Source of the DNA: Alteromonadaceae bacterium Bs31
Lineage (GTDB): Bacteria > Pseudomonadota > Gammaproteobacteria > Pseudomonadales > Cellvibrionaceae
Length of the DNA stretch: 64,000 nt
Assembly: GCA_900177435.1 (NCBI GenBank)
Contig: FXAI01000014.1
Span: 1-64,000 of the forward strand
Direction: 5' to 3'
Shown: in pieces, positions 54,484 through 64,000 of the stretch
How positions within the stretch are numbered: position 1 is the stretch's first letter
Layout of the letters: every line of letters begins with the position of its first letter
Translations under genes and position numbers: made by a program
Notes under the pieces: model-generated
What the model was told of the DNA's origin: nothing
The model's database searches: none
What the model saw: the letters and a program-made list of their open reading frames with translations, nothing else

Positions 54484-56679
54484 ATGAAGAGTGATTCCGA
54501 GGGCATTTTTGCCCGGGTAAAAGCCAACCCTGTGCTGGCAACGCTGATAGTCGGCCTGGTCGTACTCACAGCCTTGATCGGACTGGTTGTTTTTCAGTTA
54601 TTTAAAAACGCTGAGCGTGATCAAAGCTATTTGCAGTGGGCGAGTGACTTGCGTGCGTCGTCCTTTCGACTCGCATCTCTTTCTCGTGATGCAACCGCCG
54701 GTAATGAAGCAGCCTTTGCTCAATTGAGTGAGGTTGTGGCGGGTATGGATCGCTCATGGGCGCAACTGCGTGGGGCCGATGAAAAAACGAGGGCCGTACT
54801 TGCTCAGCAGGTGGCCGCCTATGATGGCGTGTGGTCTCGGGTGAAAGAAAATTCACAGGTGATCACCCAGAATAAAGACACCATCATCTTCCTGCACGAT
54901 GTTGCTACAACCCTGAACGAATCGCTCCCAGAACTTCAGGCTGAACATAACAATATCGTTGAGATTCTTTTGGAAAACCGAGCCCCCGCTGACCAGGTAT
55001 CTGTTGCGCAGATGCAGAGCTGGCGGGCAGAGCGTATTGGTCGAAACGTGGATAAGATGCTCCGTGGTGGTGACGACGCCGACCGTGCAGCAGATCAGTT
55101 CAACCTCGACGCCAGTCTCTTTGGAAAAGTGCTTGGCGGCATGAAAAGCGGCGACGTAGCGATGAGCATTTCGCGCGTAACTGATCCGGAAGCAATTACA
55201 TCGTTAGAAGAAATTTCGGAGCTGTTTGAGTTTGTTAGCGGTTCGGTGAGGGAAATATTCGACGCGTCACCCGCACTGTTTAAGGCTCGTCTCGCCACCA
55301 ACAGTATTCTGGATGACGGCCCTGAGATTCTGCGTGCTCTTGGAGCGCTTTCAGATCAGATTGTAGACCTGCCAAACCAGCGCAGCTGGAACAATACACT
55401 GTTGTTGATTATTGGTGGTGTGTGGCTGATCTTCCTGGTACTCATCGGTTGGGCACTTATTCAGGGTACTAACCAGCGAGCCAAAGAGACGGCCGAAACC
55501 AACGAAAGAAACCAAAACGCAATTCTTCGACTACTCGACGAATTGGCCGACCTGGCAGATGGTGACCTTACCACCACCGCAACGGTAACCGAGGATTTTA
55601 CGGGAGCCATTGCGGACTCCATCAACTACACCATTGACCAACTTCGGGTACTGGTGTCGCGCATTAACGAGACTTCCGAGCGGGTTGTGGGTGGTTCTAA
55701 AGAAACCCAGCAAACTGCACTTCATCTGGCCGAAGCTTCCGAGCATCAGGCCCAGGAAATTGCAGGAGCTTCTGCTGCGGTTAACGAAATGGCCGTGACC
55801 ATTGACCAAGTATCTGCCAACGCCGCCGAATCAGCTGGCGTTGCGGAGCGATCGGTATCCATCGCGAATAACGGTGCGAAGGTGGTACAGAATACCATCC
55901 ACGGTATGGATACAATTCGTGAGCAGATTCAGGACACCTCGAAACGTATTAAACGACTGGGTGAATCTTCCCAGGAGATCGGTGATATCGTATCTCTTAT
56001 TAACGACATTGCTGACCAAACAAACATTCTTGCACTTAACGCTGCGATTCAGGCCTCGATGGCCGGTGACGCCGGTCGAGGCTTCGCGGTGGTAGCGGAT
56101 GAGGTACAGCGACTTGCGGAGCGTTCTGCTACTGCAACCAAGCAGATTGAGGCGCTGGTAAAAACTATTCAGAACGATACTAACGAAGCGGTTATCTCAA
56201 TGGAGCAAACCACTTCTGAGGTGGTTCGCGGAGCGCGTCTGGCACAGGATGCGGGTGTGGCACTTGAAGAAATCGAGGCAGTATCTGCCAGCCTTGCTGA
56301 ATTGATTCAGAACATCTCCAACGCCGCAAGACAGCAGGCTTCATCTGCTGGTCATATCTCCAATACGATGAACGTGATTCAGGAAATCACCTCTCAGACC
56401 TCTGCAGGTACCAACGCAACCGCAGCGTCTATTGGTAATCTCTCTGATTTGGCTGTGGAGCTGCGTAACTCAGTAACAGGCTTCAAGCTGCCGGAAGACA
56501 TGATTACTCGCAGCAATGATGATGATTACGACATGGATGTGGAAGCGGATGGCGATCTCGATGTGGATACCCTGGACGACGACGATGTAGTGGAATTGTC
56601 CCTGGATGACGCCTTGGAGGACGACGATCCAACCCTGTTGCACGAGCTGGAAGAAGAGCCCGCCGGTGCGCGAATATAG
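54484..56679 (+). CDS. pilJ: Pil-Chp chemoreceptor PilJ
   Basis: This 731-residue receptor has membrane helices at about 17-39 and 299-321. They flank a periplasmic region with two PilJ-type helical modules, followed by HAMP and the MCP signalling tip ([20 protein letters not shown]). Past about residue 678 it has an Asp/Glu-rich tail of 53 residues (25 acidic) that P. aeruginosa PilJ lacks as far as I recall. PilJ senses pilin and surface contact and controls ChpA. It precedes pilK, its methyltransferase, by 25 bases. Confidence 0.95.
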   Translation: MKSDSEGIFARVKANPVLATLIVGLVVLTALIGLVVFQLFKNAERDQSYLQWASDLRASSFRLASLSRDATAGNEAAFAQLSEVVAGMDRSWAQLRGADEKTRAVLAQQVAAYDGVWSRVKENSQVITQNKDTIIFLHDVATTLNESLPELQAEHNNIVEILLENRAPADQVSVAQMQSWRAERIGRNVDKMLRGGDDADRAADQFNLDASLFGKVLGGMKSGDVAMSISRVTDPEAITSLEEISELFEFVSGSVREIFDASPALFKARLATNSILDDGPEILRALGALSDQIVDLPNQRSWNNTLLLIIGGVWLIFLVLIGWALIQGTNQRAKETAETNERNQNAILRLLDELADLADGDLTTTATVTEDFTGAIADSINYTIDQLRVLVSRINETSERVVGGSKETQQTALHLAEASEHQAQEIAGASAAVNEMAVTIDQVSANAAESAGVAERSVSIANNGAKVVQNTIHGMDTIREQIQDTSKRIKRLGESSQEIGDIVSLINDIADQTNILALNAAIQASMAGDAGRGFAVVADEVQRLAERSATATKQIEALVKTIQNDTNEAVISMEQTTSEVVRGARLAQDAGVALEEIEAVSASLAELIQNISNAARQQASSAGHISNTMNVIQEITSQTSAGTNATAASIGNLSDLAVELRNSVTGFKLPEDMITRSNDDDYDMDVEADGDLDVDTLDDDDVVELSLDDALEDDDPTLLHELEEEPAGARI

Positions 56680-56704
56680 TGCACCCTTGAACAGGTAAGT
56701 TTTA

Positions 56705-57565
56705 ATGATTTGGTCTTTACAGGCGGCACCCGACCTCACTGACAAACAATTTGATCAGTGGAGTAAATTGTTGGAAGACCGCGCGGGTATTTGCCTGAGC
56801 GATCAGCAGCGCGTATTTCTGCAAACGCAGGTGACTATGCGTATGCGTGAACTGGGTCATTCCGATTACTCGCAGTACTACAATCGGGTGGTGGATGGCG
56901 TCTCGGGCATGATGGAGTGGTCGGTACTCATAGATCGCCTGGTGGTTAAAGAAACCAGCTTTTTCCGCCATCGCCCTTCCATTGATTTTGTTAGAGATTT
57001 CCTGCAAAACCAGATCAATAACCAGTCCCTGCAAGAGTCTTTCGAAGTGTGGAGTGTTGGTTGCTCATCCGGTGAAGAGCCCTACTCTCTTTCCATGGTA
57101 ATTAACGACTGCTTCGATCTGGCTCAATTGGATCCATACTACGGCGTAACCGCTACTGACATCAGTAGAGCTGCTTTGACCATCGCTCGCAATGGGATTT
57201 ACCCCCAGCGCAAAGTGGAGATGATGGAAGCTCATATACGGCAGCGTTATTTCAATCAGCAGGACAATGGTCGCTATCTCATTTCACCAGAGTTGCAGGA
57301 TAGGGTGTGTTACAACCACGCCAATGTTCTCAATATTAATGAAATGCCAACCATTCAGCTGGACATTATATTTTGTCAAAACCTGCTGATCTATTTTCGT
57401 CGCTGGTTGCGCCACGAGATCATGAATGCTTTTGTGGAGCGCTTGAAACCAGGCGGCGTCATTATTGTTGGTTTGGGCGAGGTGGTGGATTGGTCACACC
57501 CTGATGTCACTCGCGCAAGTAATGATGATGTTCAAGCTTATGTAAGAAATCCGGTGGGGGCGTAA
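56705..57565 (+). CDS. pilK: Chemotaxis-type methyltransferase PilK
   Basis: This 286-residue CheR-type enzyme has the SAM site WSVGCSSGEEPYS and closing NLLIYFRRW. It should methylate glutamates on PilJ from S-adenosylmethionine to set its sensitivity. It lies between pilJ and chpA in the operon; the esterase partner ChpB would be beyond the window. Confidence 0.94.
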   Translation: MIWSLQAAPDLTDKQFDQWSKLLEDRAGICLSDQQRVFLQTQVTMRMRELGHSDYSQYYNRVVDGVSGMMEWSVLIDRLVVKETSFFRHRPSIDFVRDFLQNQINNQSLQESFEVWSVGCSSGEEPYSLSMVINDCFDLAQLDPYYGVTATDISRAALTIARNGIYPQRKVEMMEAHIRQRYFNQQDNGRYLISPELQDRVCYNHANVLNINEMPTIQLDIIFCQNLLIYFRRWLRHEIMNAFVERLKPGGVIIVGLGEVVDWSHPDVTRASNDDVQAYVRNPVGA

Positions 57566-57572
57566 TCCATCT

Positions 57573-60500
57573 ATGGCGGATAAACGAAATTTCGCGGCAT
57601 TGGATTGGGTCATCACTGAGATCGATGAAACCCTTAAAGATGCACGGCAGGCTCTCGAGGCTTATGTAGAAGATACTAAAGACTCTACTCGCATCCGGTT
57701 TTGCTTAACGCATATCCATCAGGTGCACGGCAGTTTGCAAATGGTGGAGTTCCATGGTGCTTCGCTGTTGGCAGAAGAAATGGAGCACCTTGCTCAAGCG
57801 CTGATGGAAGGCAAGGTGACCAGTGCTCCAGAAGCCCAGGAAGTGCTGATGCGCTCGCTGCTGCAATTGCCGAGTTATCTTGAGCATGTTAAGTCGCAAA
57901 AAGAAGATAACCCTGGTGTAGTGTTGCCGCTGCTCAACGATCTGCGCGCGGTGCGCAACCAGAGCTATCTCAGCGAAACTAATTTATTTTCTCCCAATCT
58001 GCAGTTGGTCAAAGAGCTTTATGGCTCGCGCCACCCTATCACCCAGGATAAAGCCAAACTCGCTCAAGTACTTAAAAAATTGCGGGAGATGTACCAATTT
58101 GCTGCCGCCAGCGTGTTGCGAGGTATTAAGGTAGAAGAGAATCTCAATTACCTCGATAAGGTTTTCAGTCGCATGGAGGCCCTCACTCAGGGCACCGCTT
58201 GCTACCCACTTTGGGAAATTTCGGCAGCACTGGTTGAAGGTTTATTGCGAGATGATATCGAGCTGAGTGTTGCTGTGCGTGGTTTACTGCGGCATTTGGC
58301 AAGGGAACTGCGTGTGCTGGGCGAAAATGCTCCGGGCGCGCTGGATTTTATGCCCCGTGAGAGCCTGCTCAAAAACCTTTTGTACTACATTACCCGAGCT
58401 GAGGGCGGTGGCAAGAAAGTCAACCGAGTGAAACAGCGCTATCAGTTAGCCGAGGCCCTGCTTGACGGGGTAATCATCGGAGACGATGGTGAGGGCGACA
58501 CTCTTTCTGCGCCGGACCCTGAAGCTATTCGTTCTGTTGTGGTCGCGCTCAGCGACGAAATTAATTCTATCAAGCATGTGCTTGATTTATCCGTATCCGG
58601 CCATGGCGAACCTGAAGACCTGAAAGAAGTTTTGCCCATCGTTAAGCGAGTGGCAGACACCCTTGCAGTGCTCGGTATTGGTGAGCTTCGTAAAAAGGTT
58701 AACCAGCAGGCCGAAGTACTTGAAGAGCTCAGCCAGCAAAATAGTTTCGATGAGGCCCGCTTGCTTGACGTGGCAGGTAAAATAGTCGAGATAGAGCATC
58801 GCCTTGAAGCTATATCGAAAGTGGTCGGTACCAATCGCGATTTGTCCAGCGTTGATGAGCGCGAGATCGAGATTGACCAGGCCAAAGTCACTGTTATTAA
58901 AGAATGTCAGCACGGCCTGGAACAAGCAAAAGACGCTATCGTCGAGTACATCTCATCGAAATGGGATCGCAGTCATCTGCTTAATGTCGGTAGCTTGCTG
59001 CATGATATTCGCGGTGGCCTGGACATGATTCCACTGGCGCGACCAGCAGCTATACTGGAATCCTGCGCAGCTTACATTCAGCACGAACTGCTGGAAAAGG
59101 AAGAGCAGCCCAGTTGGCAAGCACTCGATACCCTTGCCGATGCAATCGCCAGCGTTGAATACTTCCTTGAGCGCTTGTTAGGCGATATGGAGGAGGAGAC
59201 GGACTCCCTGCTCGATGTAGCAGAATCGAGTGTAGCTTCATTGGGCTACCCAATGAGCCCCCCTGGCTCAACTGCTTCATCTGCGCCGCAGAGCCCGCAG
59301 CCGCATATTGACGAGCCAGCGGATACAGCGGATAACGTTGTTCCTCTTACTCAGGAAGCAGGTGCTGGTGATGCCACGCTAATTGCCGCTCCAGAAGAAG
59401 CTGCAAATGCTGAGCAAGACCTTTTGCCTCAAGAGTCTGCTGAAGAAGATTTTGTTCTCGAGGAGCCAATCCTCGCAGAGCCAGAACCGCTGGTCAAAGA
59501 ACCTCTCCTGACTGCCGCCGTATCGCTCTCGCTTGATTCAATATCCGTGGATGAAGACGGTGAAGAGAGCGATATCGATGATGAAATTATTGAGATCTTT
59601 ATCGAAGAAGCGGGCGAAGTAAAAGAAACGCTCGAGGAATATCACCCGCAGTGGAAGGCCAATCAGCAGGATCAAGATTCCCTGGTGGTTGTTCGCCGTG
59701 CCTTCCATACCCTTAAGGGCAGTGGCCGTATGGTCGAGGCCTTCGATATTGGTGAGCTGGCCTGGTCAGTGGAGAATATGCTTAACCGTGTGATTGATCG
59801 CACGGTGCGTGTCGACTTGGCTCATGCGCATATAATTGAGCTGGTACTGCACCTACTGCCCGAGTTAATTTCTGCCTTTGCTAACAAAAAAGCGAACCCA
59901 CAGAAGGCGCTGAGTGAACAATACATGGCATGGGCCCATGCCATGTCAGAAGGTAATATCCCTGATGAGCTTGCTGGCGTACCCGATGGTGAAAGTGTAC
60001 CAAAGCCAGATCTGAGCGCTGCTTCAGCACCCGCTGGCGGAGCAGACGAAGCTCGCGAGCAAGCAGCTACTGTTGAGCACGCAGAGCAACCTGTCGCGGC
60101 CAATGAAGCATACGAGGCGGGGCTGGATGAAGAAACTCTGGTGCTTTGGGATATTTTCTCCTCCGAAGCAAAAAGCCATTTGGCTACCATGGAAGCTTTT
60201 ATTGCCCAAATGGAGGCGGATGCACCGATCTATTCTCCTCCCTCCGATGATTTTCAGCGCGCGTTACATACCCTAAAAGGTAGTGCGAAGATGGCTCAGG
60301 TTACGCCGATCGCTGCAATGGCAGAGCCTTTGGAAGCCTTTGCCAAAGAGCTGGTCAGCTATCAGGTTGATATCAACAACGATATTCTCCAGCTCTACAG
60401 AGACGCTGTCGCCTATACCCGTGAGGCCCTGGATCAAATAGCGGCCCGGCAGCCAGTGGAAATTGCTCGGCTCAGTCAATTCCTTGCCAGAGAGGCAGAG

Positions 60501-63500
60501 CTTCGAGAATTGGCGGTGGGCCATTTAATTCGCCTCAAAGAGCAGCAGCAAAACGTTCAAAACCAAGTAGACCCTCGTTTACTCTCCATTTTTATGGCTG
60601 AGGAAATGAATCTGCTGTTGGATGCAGATCAGCTGATCGAGGGTTGGCAGAACACCGGGTCCAATGACGGAAACCTTGAACCGGTAATGCAGGAATTGAG
60701 CACGCTGGAGGCTGGCGCACAGCAGGCCAACCTGCCCGATATGGCTGGTCTTAGCGCGCAATTGCGCACGCTGTATCAGCAAAGTCAAAACGGTCAGCAA
60801 GAGATCAATGAAGACTTCTTCAGCCTGCTGGGTGCCGGTCACAATGCCCTGCTTGATATGATAGATGCTGTGGCTGCTGGTCAGAACGTGGCCCCTCCTC
60901 CGGAAGAAATTACCTCTGCGCTCGCATCCCTTATTCACAGTGGTACCTTGTTACCCGAGATACAGCTGGACGTGCAAGCTGCCGAAACTGAAACGCTGGT
61001 GGATGCGGCTGCAAATGATTTTGAGCCCGCAGATGAGACAGACAGTGAATTTGAGTTAATCGAAGAGCCCGAGTTGGAAGCTGTGGCATCGGGTGTAGAT
61101 TTTGAGCTGGTGGAAGAACCCGCCGATGGCCTTATTGAACCGATGGAGCTGGAAGGTGAGCATAGCTTCGATAACCTTAGCCCGGAACAGGCCGGTCTGG
61201 AACAAATAGATATTGACAGCTTCGGGCAGAACGTCGATCAGGGTTTTGAGCTGGTTGAAGAGCTGGCTGATGATTCCGCCGATTTTGGTCTGGAAATCCT
61301 GGGGACCGAAGACCTTGGCGCAGAAGAGCTACTAACTCACGACGACAGTGCTGATGAAGCCGTTGATGAGCAGTTTGATGTTGAGCAGGCCGTTCACGCT
61401 GAATCTGTTACAGAGCAGGAGCTGCTTGTAGAGGACCTGCCACAGCAAGACCATGTGTCAGATGCCTCTGAGCAAGCAAGCTCCGTTCATGAGCCGCTGG
61501 AAACAGAGCAGGAAAGCTTGAGTGCTGGCACCTTTGAGCAAGTTCAAGAAGAGCCGCATCAGCCTCAAACTCCCGATACTCAAGAGGCTGAGCCCCAGCG
61601 TGGCGAGGCTATTGCCGGCTTACTCGATACCATTGATGTTAACGATCCTGATTTCGACGAAGATATTATTGAGGTGTTCCTGGAAGAAGCCGACGAGCTT
61701 ATTGAAGAGCTTGACGAAGCTGTTCACTCCTGGGAGACCGACTGGGTAAATGTTGAGAACCCGGAACAAATTAAGCGTGTACTCCATACGTTAAAAGGTG
61801 GCGCACGGCTATCGGGAATGGCAAACCTTGGTGAGCTCACCCACGAGTATGAGAGCTTCCTGATCGCTTCCGATTTAAATGACGTTGACGATGCATTCTT
61901 TGAGCGCATGCACGACTACCAGGACAAGGTTCTCAGTGGTGTGAGAGCAATACAGGCCTATATGGCCGGAGATGCTTCAGCGCCTCAGGAACCACAGCCG
62001 GAGCCTTCTGCCGCGCAAGTTGCTGAGCCTGCTTCGGAACCAGGAGCAATGCCTGAGGCCCCAGAGCCGCAGACAGAAACCAATGTGCTTCCCTTCGCAC
62101 CGAAGCCTCGCGATCCTGGAGCCGAGCCGGGCCAGTTCACTATGCCTGAGGTAAAACCGGGCAATGGGCAGCAGCAGACCGCAGTGCGCAAGCACGCTGG
62201 ACCTCAAGAGGTCGTTAAGGTAAATGCCGACTTACTTGAAGAGCTGGTGAACCTCGCGGGCGAAACCTCCATTTCCCGCGCTCGAATCGAGCAACAGGTC
62301 AGTGATTTTGGCCAGGCCCTGGACGATATTGATTCAACCATCTCTCGCTTGCAGGAGCAGCTGCGGCGCTTGGATATCGAAACCGAAGCGCAGGTGATAT
62401 TCCGCCAGGAGCAAATGGCGGCGCACGAGGAATTCGACCCTCTGGAAATGGACCGCTATTCCCAGTTGCAGCAATTGTCCCGTTCGCTAATTGAGTCCGC
62501 TTCCGACCTTGTGGATTTGCGACAGACCCTGACAGACAATATTCGCGATACAGAAACTCTACTGTTACAGCAGTCGCGCATTAATACTACCTTGCAGGAA
62601 GGCTTGATGCGTTCGCGTATGGTGCCATTTTCCCGTTTGGTGCCTCGCTTGCGCCGCATTGTGAGGCAGGTGTCAGCTGAACTCGGCAAGAATGTCAGTT
62701 TCGAGTTGGATAATGTTGAAGGCGAATTGGATAGATCTGTACTGGAGCGCATGGTGGCGCCGCTGGAGCATATGCTTCGTAACGCGGTAGACCACGGTAT
62801 TGAATTGCCAGACAGGCGAATCGAACTGGGTAAACCTGAATCCGGTCGAGTGGTGCTCACCCTTGCACGTGAGGGTGGTGATGTCATCTTGCGTTTGGCT
62901 GACGATGGTCGCGGTGTCGACTTACGTCGTGTTCGAGAAAAAGCCGTCGAGCGGGGCTTGATGTCGGCCGATGCTGAGCTTAGTGATTTCGATGTTATGC
63001 AGTTCGTTCTGCATGCGGGATTCAGTACCGCCGAGACGGTTACACAGATTTCCGGTCGCGGTGTGGGAATGGACGTTGTCTCCTCAGAGATTAAAGCCAT
63101 TGGCGGTTCCGTTCTGATTAATTCTGAGTGGGGCAAAGGCACAGAAATTGTTGTTCGTCTACCGTTTACTGTGTCGGTAAACCGGGCACTCATGGTGGAA
63201 ATGGGCCCCGATCTCTATGCTATTCCGCTCAACACCATTGAAGGTATTGTGCGGGTAAGCCCCTTTGAGTTAGAGCACTACTATGCGAATACGGAAGCTC
63301 GTTTTGAGTACGCTGGCGATAACTACCAGGTGCGCTACCTGGGCACAATGCTCAACGCCGAGAGCAAACCCAAGCTTGAAGGTCAGTCGCTTCCTATGCC
63401 GGTTCTGCTGGTTCGCAGCGCTGAGAACACCATGGCAATACACGTTGACAACCTGCTTGGCAGCCGCGAGGTGGTGGTGAAGAGCCTTGGTACGCAATTT

Positions 63501-64000
63501 AGTGCTGTGCAAGGTTTGTCTGGTGCTACGCTTATGGGAGATGGTAGCGTGGTTGTTATTCTCGACCCCCATGCCTTGGTGCGTAAAGATGTTGCTCTGG
63601 CTAAAGTCATAGAAATGCATCCGAGAACCATGCTTCCAGAAGTTGAAGTTCCGGAAGTGGTAACGAAAACAGTAATGGTTGTGGATGACTCCGTGACCGT
63701 GCGCAAAGTGACCTCTCGCTTCTTGGAGCGCGAAGGTTTCAATGTCATCACTGCAAAAGATGGTGTGGATGCTCTACGAATCTTGCAAGACGACATCCCC
63801 GATCTAATGTTGCTGGATATAGAAATGCCGCGCATGGATGGTTTTGAGGTGGCGAAAAACATTCGCACGACCAGCCGTTGGAAGCATATCCCCATCATTA
63901 TGATTACCTCTCGAACAGGTGAAAAGCATCGTGAAAGAGCTATGGATCTCGGGGTTAACAAATACCTGGGTAAGCCTTATCAGGAAGACCTATTGCTTGA
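57573..64000 (+). CDS. chpA: ChpA hybrid histidine kinase, 3' end outside window
   Basis: The frame starts at ATG 57573, 7 bases after pilK, and is open to the window end (2142 codons). Phosphotransfer-like modules are seen at His49 (IHQVHGS, atypical), His477 (LHDIRGG), His712 (FHTLKGS), His899 (LHTLKGS) and His1405 (LHTLKGG). A Ser replaces His in STLEAGA at 1043. The CheA dimer/kinase core begins near 1549, with N box RNAVDHG at about 1737 and ATP lid GRGVGMDVV. A CheW-like domain follows, then a receiver with acidic pair D2038-D2039 and phospho-acceptor D2082. It takes input from PilJ/PilI and passes phosphate to PilG and PilH. The window stops inside the receiver. Confidence 0.96.
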   Translation, partial: MADKRNFAALDWVITEIDETLKDARQALEAYVEDTKDSTRIRFCLTHIHQVHGSLQMVEFHGASLLAEEMEHLAQALMEGKVTSAPEAQEVLMRSLLQLPSYLEHVKSQKEDNPGVVLPLLNDLRAVRNQSYLSETNLFSPNLQLVKELYGSRHPITQDKAKLAQVLKKLREMYQFAAASVLRGIKVEENLNYLDKVFSRMEALTQGTACYPLWEISAALVEGLLRDDIELSVAVRGLLRHLARELRVLGENAPGALDFMPRESLLKNLLYYITRAEGGGKKVNRVKQRYQLAEALLDGVIIGDDGEGDTLSAPDPEAIRSVVVALSDEINSIKHVLDLSVSGHGEPEDLKEVLPIVKRVADTLAVLGIGELRKKVNQQAEVLEELSQQNSFDEARLLDVAGKIVEIEHRLEAISKVVGTNRDLSSVDEREIEIDQAKVTVIKECQHGLEQAKDAIVEYISSKWDRSHLLNVGSLLHDIRGGLDMIPLARPAAILESCAAYIQHELLEKEEQPSWQALDTLADAIASVEYFLERLLGDMEEETDSLLDVAESSVASLGYPMSPPGSTASSAPQSPQPHIDEPADTADNVVPLTQEAGAGDATLIAAPEEAANAEQDLLPQESAEEDFVLEEPILAEPEPLVKEPLLTAAVSLSLDSISVDEDGEESDIDDEIIEIFIEEAGEVKETLEEYHPQWKANQQDQDSLVVVRRAFHTLKGSGRMVEAFDIGELAWSVENMLNRVIDRTVRVDLAHAHIIELVLHLLPELISAFANKKANPQKALSEQYMAWAHAMSEGNIPDELAGVPDGESVPKPDLSAASAPAGGADEAREQAATVEHAEQPVAANEAYEAGLDEETLVLWDIFSSEAKSHLATMEAFIAQMEADAPIYSPPSDDFQRALHTLKGSAKMAQVTPIAAMAEPLEAFAKELVSYQVDINNDILQLYRDAVAYTREALDQIAARQPVEIARLSQFLAREAELRELAVGHLIRLKEQQQNVQNQVDPRLLSIFMAEEMNLLLDADQLIEGWQNTGSNDGNLEPVMQELSTLEAGAQQANLPDMAGLSAQLRTLYQQSQNGQQEINEDFFSLLGAGHNALLDMIDAVAAGQNVAPPPEEITSALASLIHSGTLLPEIQLDVQAAETETLVDAAANDFEPADETDSEFELIEEPELEAVASGVDFELVEEPADGLIEPMELEGEHSFDNLSPEQAGLEQIDIDSFGQNVDQGFELVEELADDSADFGLEILGTEDLGAEELLTHDDSADEAVDEQFDVEQAVHAESVTEQELLVEDLPQQDHVSDASEQASSVHEPLETEQESLSAGTFEQVQEEPHQPQTPDTQEAEPQRGEAIAGLLDTIDVNDPDFDEDIIEVFLEEADELIEELDEAVHSWETDWVNVENPEQIKRVLHTLKGGARLSGMANLGELTHEYESFLIASDLNDVDDAFFERMHDYQDKVLSGVRAIQAYMAGDASAPQEPQPEPSAAQVAEPASEPGAMPEAPEPQTETNVLPFAPKPRDPGAEPGQFTMPEVKPGNGQQQTAVRKHAGPQEVVKVNADLLEELVNLAGETSISRARIEQQVSDFGQALDDIDSTISRLQEQLRRLDIETEAQVIFRQEQMAAHEEFDPLEMDRYSQLQQLSRSLIESASDLVDLRQTLTDNIRDTETLLLQQSRINTTLQEGLMRSRMVPFSRLVPRLRRIVRQVSAELGKNVSFELDNVEGELDRSVLERMVAPLEHMLRNAVDHGIELPDRRIELGKPESGRVVLTLAREGGDVILRLADDGRGVDLRRVREKAVERGLMSADAELSDFDVMQFVLHAGFSTAETVTQISGRGVGMDVVSSEIKAIGGSVLINSEWGKGTEIVVRLPFTVSVNRALMVEMGPDLYAIPLNTIEGIVRVSPFELEHYYANTEARFEYAGDNYQVRYLGTMLNAESKPKLEGQSLPMPVLLVRSAENTMAIHVDNLLGSREVVVKSLGTQFSAVQGLSGATLMGDGSVVVILDPHALVRKDVALAKVIEMHPRTMLPEVEVPEVVTKTVMVVDDSVTVRKVTSRFLEREGFNVITAKDGVDALRILQDDIPDLMLLDIEMPRMDGFEVAKNIRTTSRWKHIPIIMITSRTGEKHRERAMDLGVNKYLGKPYQEDLLL

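Overview
The window reads as one continuous stretch of chromosome from a marine or cellulolytic gammaproteobacterium. It is most like the Cellvibrionaceae (the Saccharophagus, Teredinibacter, Cellvibrio group), judged from protein character and gene order, not from a search. Two blocks follow the order I recall for Pseudomonas aeruginosa: pilU-pilT/yggS-proC-yggT-yggU-metX-metW-DUF4426-rdgB, and yqgF-yqgE-tonB3-gshB/pilGHIJK-chpA. No tRNA, rRNA, CRISPR array, insertion sequence or integrase was recognised. Both ends cut through genes: a giant adhesin at the left and chpA at the right.

Layout. 1-8624 is a biofilm adhesion locus: the C-terminal part of a LapA-type RTX adhesin, a small conserved gene, and on the other strand lapG and lapD, the periplasmic protease and the c-di-GMP receptor that control adhesin release. 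8637-9486 is a gene-poor stretch that may hold a decayed gene. 9487-15039 carries small accessory genes: a DEDDh exonuclease, a periplasmic binding protein, a lipoprotein form of cytochrome b562, an MFS carrier, the RNA phosphodiesterase thpR and two unknowns. 15066-26618 is a minus-strand run: an RND efflux pair, waaA and msbA (lipopolysaccharide), ilvE, and glnE (nitrogen control). 26727-29954 holds signalling genes: a chemoreceptor, then a CheC phosphatase with a PAS-GGDEF cyclase. 30082-34949 has a metallo-hydrolase, a DUF2750 protein, a TlpA-like thioredoxin, an acetyltransferase and parC. 35106-37897 has a PilZ protein, a frameshifted bax gene, and a replication-restart-like pair (lambda P-like helicase loader plus a protein with three DnaT domains). 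38217-40803 is an ECF sigma factor with a membrane VWA protein. 40841-47223 is the rdgB/metXW/proC/yggS operon block. 47330-49589 is pilT and pilU. 49586-52532 is yqgF, yqgE, tonB3-like and gshB. 52813 to the end is the Pil-Chp chemosensory operon that controls twitching.

How the parts fit. Surface attachment dominates: the retained adhesin with its Lap switch, several c-di-GMP proteins (LapD, the PAS-GGDEF cyclase, PilZ), the type IV pilus retraction motors and the whole Pil-Chp pathway up to the kinase. The rest is housekeeping. The points most worth a second look are the bax frameshift at a dnaX-type slippery heptamer with a well-placed stem; the single polypeptide with three DnaT domains beside a phage-type helicase loader; a Gly in place of the usual quinolone-contact Ser in ParC; nested inverted repeats; and the acidic tail on PilJ. 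I did not find a clearly undescribed defence or mobile system.
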